From NCBI GenBank assembly GCA_014871385.1, contig CM026422.1, positions 17,363,199 to 17,427,198 on the forward strand: a stretch of DNA of 64,000 bases, given 5' to 3'. A program made the position numbers and the translations under genes. The first letter of the stretch is position 1, and every line of letters begins with the position of its first letter. This stretch comes from Ceratodon purpureus (Eukaryota > Streptophyta > Bryopsida > Pseudoditrichales > Ditrichaceae). Shown in pieces: positions 55,601 to 64,000 of the stretch. The notes below the pieces were generated by a model. That model was not told where the DNA came from and searched no databases. It saw nothing but the letters and a program-made list of their open reading frames with translations.

Positions 55601-56549
55601 CTACTTCAATTGGTATTGTGAGTTGTTTCTGGATTTTATTCATTTATGTGTCCTTCGGTGTTGTGTAGTGGATTTTGGCATAGCTAGATGCTCCTTGGAA
55701 GACCTGAAAGGTGGAGACGCCGATTTCAATGCCAAGGCTTTGAGGGACGTCCTCGCTGGTCAACAGGGGGCTATAGCCGATTCTTTGGTGAGTACTTTCG
55801 TTCATTTACATGAATACGAACTGCTGTGATGGTGTAGGAGATTATAGACAAGGCCCCATTCATTCTTGTCGTTAATTCCGAAATTCATAAACAAAAGAAC
55901 TCTAATCTAAATTACACTGACAATGTGAAATGCCATTTATTTTGAAATTTCTGTCATTCCTAAAGTCAAGATATTCGAAGAATTCTTGACTCTTGCTCAT
56001 ATTGATGTACAACTTGGTAAGTTGATCTTGATTCACGTCAGCCTCAAAGGGAGTTGGAGTTCTTCGTCTACAGTTTGGTACGTCGTTGGTTCGATCATGT
56101 ATACACGACAAATGATTAAGTAAATTTTGATGTATATGTTCCAGATTTTGAATGCTGGAGCCGGACTTATGGCTTGCGGACTAGTTAAAGATTTAGGTGA
56201 GGGTGTTTCTCTCGCACGGGAGGTACAACGATCAGGCAAAGCTAATACCGTACTTGATGACTGGATAAAGCTCTCTCAAGTAAGATTCACCAGCCTCATC
56301 AATCTTTTATGCTTCCGTTTCTTTATCCTGATGTCTATATCCGTATTTTGCAATTATGTGTCCTTCCTGGTGAAGGACGGATTTGGTTGATCATCACGTT
56401 TTGGACACCATTTACTGCCTAGCTCCTTGGTCAGTATTTCATTGAAAAAAATCTCAAAACCGTTTTTTATTCCTCGATTTGATTTCGTGGAACGAAACTC
56501 ATGATAATCTTGTTTTCTACAGAGTCTGAAAGCAGAAGAATCACTGTAG
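52672..56549 (+). CDS. PAT1: Anthranilate phosphoribosyltransferase, plastid precursor (tryptophan biosynthesis)
   Basis: Ten exons: 52672-52869, 53806-53949, 54061-54222, 54401-54484, 54731-54919, 55127-55217, 55418-55477, 55669-55787, 56145-56279 and 56523-56549, giving 402 residues. Exon 1 is the transit peptide. The mature enzyme shows [15 protein letters not shown], the PRPP-binding [61 protein letters not shown] and [11 protein letters not shown]. It ends with [19 protein letters not shown]. The enzyme transfers phosphoribose from PRPP to anthranilate in the second step of the tryptophan branch, in the plastid. All motifs are intact. Each splice junction restores the family alignment, including the split Leu codon between exons 7 and 8. 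The frame and length are normal. Confidence 0.95.
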
Positions 56550-58736
56550 TGAATGAAGACTCCGAGTCAAACTCATTTTTCTTAACATTCGCACTAGGAA
56601 GACCAGGTTTTGTGCACAGAAGCAACTGAGGCAGGGCGCTCTCAAACGGATAAGACCATGTGGGTGCTTTTGAGTGCGCAGATAAGATTTTGATAGCCAT
56701 TTGTAAATCAGACCAACATCATTATTCCCGCACAAGTTTCGATGCGTTTTAACACCACTTTCATTCTTTACAAGTCTCTATATCCTCCTGTTTGTTCCAG
56801 TTTCCGAATCTCTCCAACAAACCACAACACTAGATTCACACTCTTTCCATATTCTCTCCCTCCCTCATACCGTATGTTTCAACTAAAACAAACAGGTGGC
56901 ATTCCTCCTACAGTACTATCCTACAGTACCAAATCCCGAGTCCCTCTCACCTCACCCGCACTCAATAGTCATGCCAAACCCACGAATCCCCGCGTTTGCC
57001 AGCACAACACAGGAAATGATACCACCACTCATCCACTCTACCGATTATTCCCCATAATCATCCCCCTCTTGGACTCACCCCCACCTTGACCTTACGTCAC
57101 CACCCACTCTCCCCGTTTTCACGCATCATCACCTCCTCACACAATACCAGACAAAAACCTTCAGAGAACAAGTCCACAACCCGCTCCACCCTCTGATAAA
57201 GTCGCCCTCAAAATAGAACACAACAACAGTACCACCCTCCAGTAGACTGGTACATCACAGTACCTCAAATCTAGTATCTAGTACCTATCATCCCCAAAAA
57301 ACGAATGTTACAGTGAAAGGCTAAAGCAGCCAACAATTCCAGAGCTCTCATGCTCCAAACCTGGGCTGGATTCCGCGTTGAATAAACAAACGACTTGATG
57401 ATGGAGCTGCAAATCGTTGAAAGCTGTCGAAGTTTGAACTGGCGATGGAGTCATGGACTGGGCAGAAATTTACCCACTCCATCTGGTCGGTTGTGATCGA
57501 TGTTTGACGCTCCATCAAGTGGGCTGCGGACTTGACGGATTCCATTCATTTTAATCGGTAATCCGTTGAACTGGGACTCTTCCCAACACACAGTATTCAT
57601 TCCTGACGCCGGGATTATAATATGCACACGTTCTGCGTTCCGCCCGGCTTTCGCTCAAAATCTAACTTAGTCCATCTTGTTACAGATCTACTAAGTTAAC
57701 GGTGAGCCTTTCAAGCTTGCGAAGTTTCATCTCTCAGCTCTAGATTTCATCTTCGTCTGAGCTCGCACTTGAAGCACTTTGCAGGATTCAGTAGTTTATT
57801 CGATCATCCTGGTTTATGTGTTTGTTTGTTCGTCCAAGAGTCTGCTTTTCATTTGCAGCCGTCACTTGTCGGTAGCATTCACGCGCTTGCAGTTTAGGTT
57901 TGGAGGTAGCTGAATCAGAAGTTGCTCCTGCATTGTGATTGTTTTGATGGAATGACAGCGCTTGTGAGCAGCTTTGTTTGACTGGGCTTGGTTATGTCCC
58001 AGCTTTGAGGTTTAGGATGTTGGTGATCCTTGGCCTGCTATGGAGTGGGTTTCTGGGTTGAGCGCATGTTTAGAGACTCGTCTAGCATTGTATAAGTAGA
58101 TCCAGGGGTCAAGGAGCGTGTTGAATTGAGCCAGCAGATCGGTTCGGTTGAGTTGGTCGTTGGCATTTGCGGTTCGGATGTTGAGTGGGTATCAGGATTA
58201 GATTCGTGATTCTGGAGTGAGTACCCATTTTGGTTAGGCGAGATCTGCTTGCGGTGGGTGTGGTTTAAGGTGGGGCATCTGGGGTGCAATGTGGTGGAGT
58301 TGCCGGCTGGAGGAGAGTGATGAATTGCCTCTGCACTGTAATGCAGGTTTGAGGAGGGTGATGGGGGCGTCGAAGTCCTGGTATGACCCAATCAGCCCCA
58401 CTCTCGAGCCGCCATCGTTTTTTGAGATGATCTTACATGTGATATGTCGGGATAATTGTGAATTTAGTGCTTTCTAGGGTTGAGGTGAGGGACCATTAGA
58501 TGTCGTGACAGTAGCAAACAGTTGCAATGTAGCATGTTAGATGCTGGAGAGAGAGCTCGCTTTTGCAAATGCATATTGTAGTTTTAGGTCTGATGTCCTA
58601 TGTTCAATGTTCTGAAATCTCTTTGGTGTATTGTTGTTTTCAAATCAAGGTGTGGTTAGCAGTTTCTGGAAAGACCTCCAACAACCCGTTCCAACGAACT
58701 TGAATGCACTAGAATCGGACTTTTTGAAGCGGAAAA
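56550..58736. other. Spacer and 5' region of the ARO gene
   Basis: A Pro/Ser-rich open frame (56742-57089) is low complexity and probably not a gene. From about 57670 the sequence resembles a long leader or leader intron of the downstream gene, with GT-rich and pyrimidine tracts. No other gene is seen. Confidence 0.45.
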
Positions 58737-61504
58737 ATGGAGACGAAAATTGAAGAGTATGTTCTCCATCACATGGAGCTCACGATGGAGTATCTGCTGG
58801 ATTTCCCCCTGAAGGTCGCAGAGATGGTACGCAAAGCAGTGGATGAAGCAGACTCGTTCCGACAAGAATGCGCGGATCTCAACAACAAAGTGGAGAAGCT
58901 GATCCAATTGCTACGACAGGCGGTGATACTGAACAAAGCAGCAGGGCTCTATGAACGACCCACGCGACGCATCATGCTGGAGGTTCTGAAAGCGCTGGAG
59001 CGCGCTCTGGGGCTGGTGCGCAAGTGCAAGCGCAGCGGGATGCTCAAGCGGGTCATGACCATCACCACCACGACCGACTTCCGCAAAGTGAACTACCTCC
59101 TGGAAAGCTCAACTGGGGATGTCACATGGCTGCTCAACATCTCCTCAAGTGGAGAAGATCGCTCTGCATTCTCGGGGTTGCCCCCCATCGCCTCCACTGA
59201 CCCCGTCTTGGCACTTGTATGGGAGCAAGTCTCCATCGTGCATGTTGGCACACCGGATGAGAAAGCAGAGGGTGCAGAGTACTTGGGTAATCTAGCTAAG
59301 AGTGCAGAGCGTAACATTAAGATCATAATTGAGGAAGGAGGAGCAGCGCCGTTGCTGAGATTACTCAAGGAGGGCACCATCCCTGGTCAGGAAGCAGCTG
59401 CACTTGCTTTGGGGCTCCTTGCAAATGACAAGGAGCGGGTGCGTCAGCTGCGTACTGAGGGCGCTAGCAGCGTCTTCACCCACATTTTGGCTTCTCATTC
59501 CACCTCCATGAAAGTTCAGGTAATCCTTAATTGCTGGCAACATGTTTCAAGAGATTTTAGCATTCATGAATTGTGGGATATAAGGGAATCATGTTATTAG
59601 TGCTTGACAGGTAGGTTTCTGTTGGTTTGGATGGTATTGCAGTTGCAAGTTGCACGAGTTGTTGCGAAGTTTGCTTCGCTTGATGATGAAGCGCAAGGGG
59701 AGCTTGCTTCTCAAGGTGCTATTAGGCTGTTGGTTGCGCTTCTTGCGCATCAGACGAGTACAGTGGAGGGCATGGAGGGGCCAGCGAGTATTCACGCAAT
59801 TGTGAGGACGAATATGACGCAGCTGAGGAGTACAGTGGGGAGAGCGAATGGGCATGGTAGTTCTGCTATTTCGGATACTCGGGTGCAACCTGTGGCAATG
59901 GCGGCGAATTCAGTGATGGCTCGGATACGAAGCTCTGCTCCACCAACTATTTCAGAGAATCCTTCCTCGAGTGCGAGAATGAATGGGCCTATGAGGCAGA
60001 GCAGTAGAGCGCATCGGGATATGGAGGATCCTGAAGTGAAGCTTGGGTTGAAGGTGGAGGCTGCGCATGCGCTCTGGAGATTGGCAGCGAACCATGTGAA
60101 GAACTGCAAGCTCATTACTGATACGTGTGCATTGCTTTGCTTTGCAAAGCTTATGAAACATAGTGGAGGGGAGTTGAAGTATAATTCTGTTATGGCTGTC
60201 AAGGAAATCGCAGCTGCTGCTGGGAGGGACTCTGAGCTCCGGCGAGCTGCGTTTAAGACGAACTCGCCGTCGGCTAAAGCTGTAGTCGAACAGCTGTTGA
60301 TGCAAATTACAGACGAAAATGGAGAACCCGAACTTCAGGTTCTGTGCTCTCACTCTTCATGATCACGTGGACCTTTAGTTTACTATTTTTGAAGCCATCC
60401 TTGAAAGTGTAATCTTTTGGGTCTCCAGTTTGGCCCACTACCCTGTGTTCCACCTTAGTGTACGTTAGGAAATGAGTGAGCCGAAGTTGACATCAAACTA
60501 AGCAGGAGTCTTCTTTAGTCTCCACCAAGTATAATCTTCTCTTTCTCAGCTTTGCATCTGAGATGACCCTATTTGACAAACAATTTTTAAGGATGGGGTC
60601 CCCAGTTTTCTTCTTTTTGTTACTTAAAGTCTAATTTCTTGTAACAGGTGTGCTGATCCCCAGGTCGAGGACGTTTAGTGAAAGAGTCTAGTACTGTATC
60701 TTAATTAATATGCTCGAAACTAGAATATCAATTATTGAATGAACAAATAGCGACAGGCAAGTAGCAAGTGAATCAGTAAGCACACTAAATGTACATGTCG
60801 GTTTCTTGTTCCAGCTTAAGTTTCCTGCTGGCAGGATTCATACCAGTGCAACAAAAAAAATGATTGGGCTTTGGGATTGCAGCAGTTTTTGTTAAACCAT
60901 TTGTTTTATGCTTTCCTACGAATGAGTTCTTACTCACAAGAACGTTGTCCATGGTTTGCAGATAGAATGTTGCAAAGCAATTGGAAGTTTGGCTCGAATT
61001 TTCCCTGCACCAGCTGAGGCTCCAATCAAAGCCCTGACCAAAGCTTTAGCCAAGGTTGTGGACGACCAGAACCAGGAAGTTGTCGAAGTTGCCACTGAAG
61101 CGGCTGCTGCTCTGTCAAGGTTTGCCAGTGATGAGAATTACTTGCATTTGGAGCACTCGAAAAACATCATTCACGAAGGAGCGGTGGACGGAGCAATTGT
61201 GCTTGCATTGAACTTTGGGTACTCAGATTCACAACTTGCTGCGCTTGAACTTCTTTGTTATCTATCTTTGAATGTTCCTGATAGTGAAGTCTTACAAAAG
61301 GCCAATGTCATTCATGTCCTGAATTCGACTATTCACGCCAGCCAGTTATCTCAGTTATTTGCGCAGCATGAGACTGCTCGGCCACTGATTACTGAGGCTA
61401 TTGGAAAACTTGAAGTTTATCATGATCAGTTACGTAACAACAGTTTTAGTGCTATAGACGTTGATCATGATTATTCTGGTTCTCAAAATAGGTTGTTGGA
61501 TTGA
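58737..61504 (+). CDS. ARO: ARMADILLO REPEAT ONLY (ARO)-type protein
   Basis: Three exons: 58737-59519, 59643-60338 and 60962-61504, all phase 0, giving 673 residues, the usual ARO length. The N-terminal helical region has LLDFPLKVAEMVRKAVDEAD, LIQLLRQAVILNKAAGLYER, the PTRRIMLEVLKALERALGLV segment and VRKCKRSGMLKRVMTIT. Armadillo repeats follow, for example EGAEYLGNLAKSAERNIKII, GGAAPLLRLLKEGT, PGQEAAALALGLLAND, ALWRLAANHVKNCKLIT and AALELLCYLSLNVPDSEV. A Ser-rich linker (about 320-380) separates repeats. In flowering plants ARO proteins control tip growth and cell polarity with ROP GTPases; a similar role here is inference. No truncation or missing segment is seen. Confidence 0.93.
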
Positions 61505-63223
61505 ACTCCATTTTTTGTCATCTATTCTTCACATAATTTTATTTTAGATTGTAGCATATACTGAGGCTGGTTTAGGTCCTGCCTGTGGGCCGTGTACCCC
61601 TCAATTATTGAGGTAGGCAAGATAGCACTCTGGATCAACTCTTATAAATTTGGGTTGGAATGTGAAACTAGGAAGGTGAACAGGTTTTGGTATTGTCACA
61701 GAAATGTAAATGTCCTACTTCATTATGAAACCTATAATTAATGGGACAAACCCAACATATCTCTATCTTCTAGGAACTGGGTCTTTCATACTGCAGTCAC
61801 TTTGCTGTGAATGTGTTCAACAGTTCATGTGTATAAACTGGTAAACTTGGGCTAGGTTATGTGTCTTGATAGTAATATTAACAAAAATATGTGTTATCCA
61901 GTCAGGTGCTTGGCTATGTTTCTGCTTGGTTTATGCATTTTCACACGTTTGAAAGCAGCTCTTGATTTGTAAACTGGGCACTCAAAGACTACTGGTAAAC
62001 ATACTGATGCAGACTGGAAAAACATTCTTACTGATATATGTTGAAATGCTTGTGTACTCGGTTCTTTTTTATTTCCTATGATGTCAAGTTTACATTCCAT
62101 CTCTTTGTAGGCTTACAAGGTCCATGATGCAATTGTACGTCATCAAACTTAATGGGCCATGCATCCTTTACACTCATGGTAGGTGAAGAGAAAGTGTCAC
62201 AAGGCGCCTGAATTTTGTGCACCTAGTGTACTTGTATTCTCAAATGATTTTATTTTTCCATCACTGGTGAACAACTTATTGATCACTCAGTTATGCATCA
62301 CATCTTATGTATACTTGCAAAAACACATAGGTCCGTGACAGAGTGTCAATTGATTGTGCACTCCTTCAGTCCATTGGTCCATGTGTATGGACTCGGTGAG
62401 TATTGCCACAATAATTTAGTCATGTCTGCCACACAGCATTTCTTGTTGTGTAGCATCCAAAACTTGGAGTATCCTGAGAAAACAAGACTATTCAAAAAAA
62501 ACATTCAATATTGGCCCACTCTCTTGAGGCTTGACCTCCACAATGCATATGCAGTGACTACCTTTGGCATCAGCATGAATTGAAAAATGACAACACAACA
62601 ATTTAGTGCCCACAGAATTGGAATGGGTCCATGAAATCTCAACACGTGGCCATTTGATCCAAGTGTTGTCCACTACGAGTTGCCGTGCGCTTGGTGAGTA
62701 ACCCAATGTGATTAGGTGGCCTCTCACATCACTTGATTGCGGAAAGACTTGACCCATGTACCATTGATAGAGTATCAGGTCAGGCATGTTATTGCTGATC
62801 ATGAATTGAGAGGCGCAACTGGAGTAAAGAAATAGCTGTCTGTAAATAAGTTTTAGGAGTCCAGGTGAGTCTCAGTTGTGTGAAGTATGAAATACATGTC
62901 CAAATTACAATGAAATTCTACCAGTGAGTCCATATGCAAGTGAAGAGTAGTAAGTTACTCAACTCCTCTGCATTCATTCCTGAGGAATATCCTCATGTTA
63001 CCTTCTTCTGTACAACACAACTATGAACCTTGTATTTGTAAATAATATGGAGAAATCTTGTCATGAAAATTCAATTTCGTGTAAAACAGAAAGTAGTTAA
63101 TTAATTAAAAAATCACTATCAGTAAAGCATGCAAATATTTGATCTTTTTCTTTTTTAAAAAAATAAAAATTGTCTAAAATTTGACTTTCACAGCCTAACA
63201 TACAACTCAGGTATTGAAGGATG
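61505..63223. other. Intergenic, nothing recognised
   Basis: 3' region of ARO followed by moderately AT-rich sequence. Frames of up to 104 codons on both strands lack motifs. Confidence 0.45.
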
Positions 63224-63368
63224 TTGTCGGGTGTGAATGTGGAAGGGAGCTCAGTTGATATGAAGTACGCATATAGGCAGATGGCACGTCGCTACCATGA
63301 GACTGAATAGTTTATAGAGGAAAAGAATGCATATGAGACCCTTCGCCACTCCAATAGAAAATATTAAC
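63224..63368 (+). pseudogene. J-domain (DnaJ) fragment with a stop
   Basis: The frame reads SGVNVEGSSVDMKYAYRQMA then RRYH, matching helices I and II of a J-domain. Then come ETE, a TAG stop, and FIEEKNAYETLRHSNRK, matching the FxxIxxAYETLSDPxxR helix III. The HPD motif after RRYH is missing (His is followed by Glu). Both the stop and loss of HPD indicate a dead fragment. The spacing between helices II and III is shortened, suggesting a deletion. Confidence 0.7.
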
Positions 63369-64000
63369 AAAATAATGAATAAAGTGAGATTGTAGCGGAT
63401 ATTTTGAGTGATAAAGTGGGCGTGTTTATAAATAACTCTTATACCTTTTTTATTTTCAAATCCTATCCAAAAATAGTAAGGAACTCACACATTAAATACA
63501 ATAAAAATTGCTCCAGTTCTAACCAGTATGGGTGCAATAAGCTATTTGGTGCAGCATTGCAGCGTACATTGTACATTGTACTGTGCTCTCATTCTGACAA
63601 TCTTGCTCCCCAATTCACAGTACCATCTACTTTTATTGACAGTCTGATGAGATACAGTTGAAACTCATGGCGCTGTTGCTTGTTTGAGACACGAACGCAA
63701 CAAAACGCTGCGGGTACAACACACTTTCCGATCAATCTGCACAAATACTTACCATTCAAGGTGGCTTGAATATGGTTCCTTTATCAACACGTTCACTGGG
63801 GTCAATTTGATACTTCATATTGTAGGATTTTTTGCCGAGGTCTGTAGGCAGTACGACATGGAGAACTCGTCTAGGCACTGCAATGTCAATATTCCTTTGT
63901 CTTTTCTGAGTTATCCCACCGGGTGTCAACTGCCTACTCATTGGGCGGCAAGAAATTCTAGGAGAAAATCTTCACATAGTAATGAATCAATATTACTGTA
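63369..64000. other. Right edge, nothing firm
   Basis: A 61-codon minus-strand frame (63756-63941) reading TPGGITQKRQRNIDIAVPRR and ending IFKPP has plausible composition, but I cannot assign it. It could be an exon of a gene lying beyond the window. Confidence 0.3.

Noticed and set aside
56742-57089. 115-codon Pro/Ser-rich plus-strand ORF as a gene
   Set aside because: Low-complexity C-rich sequence without domain features, in a gene spacer.

Overview
The window looks like nuclear DNA of a land plant, most probably a moss such as Physcomitrium (Physcomitrella). Genes are intron-containing with GT..AG junctions and encode plant-type proteins: RuBisCO small subunit (two copies), plastid ClpP, anthranilate phosphoribosyltransferase with a plastid transit peptide, an ARO-type armadillo protein, a DUF1677 protein, a receptor-like kinase domain and a 2OG-Fe(II) oxygenase. 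They are separated by long AT-rich or transposon-rich stretches. The species is inferred from style only.

Layout. 1-6.3 kb: a Harbinger transposase relic with two in-frame stops, an orphan coding-like fragment, a degenerate AT-rich repeat field and the DUF1677 gene. 6.3-34.06 kb: a tandemly repeated RBCS locus with a unit of about 5.8 kb. Copies 1 and 2 each carry a complete three-exon RBCS gene on the minus strand plus a CACTA-like element. Copy 3 is truncated before RBCS. Two large mobile elements landed in this array after the duplication, so the intact paralogous copies serve as empty sites. The first is a 6.1 kb pogo/Tc1-mariner element in copy 1 (10050-16186, TA target duplication, 13 bp terminal inverted repeats). 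It holds nested MITEs and a captured WD40 (DCAF8-like) fragment. The second is an 8.56 kb element at the copy 1/copy 2 junction (18266-26830, TTAC direct repeat) that encodes a Crypton-type tyrosine recombinase.

34-64 kb is ordinary gene space: 2OG oxygenase (minus), kinase (minus), an Hsp70/HSPA12-like pseudo-ATPase (minus), a seven-exon plastid DUF4864-like protein (plus), an AT-rich foldback element, intronless plastid CLPP (plus), ten-exon anthranilate phosphoribosyltransferase (plus), three-exon ARO (plus), and a J-domain pseudogene near the right edge.

The most striking object is the 8.56 kb recombinase element. It has a palindromic left end, subterminal repeat arrays at both ends, and two divergent genes. 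Both genes carry the same leader exon, held in large inverted repeats that flank a captured, frameshifted fragment of a YchF-type GTPase gene. Its recombinase appears to have lost the first catalytic arginine (now Cys), consistent with a decayed copy. Plastid functions recur among the host genes (RBCS, CLPP, anthranilate phosphoribosyltransferase, DUF4864-like), but nothing suggests an operon-like pathway. All calls come from reading the sequence; no database search was run.
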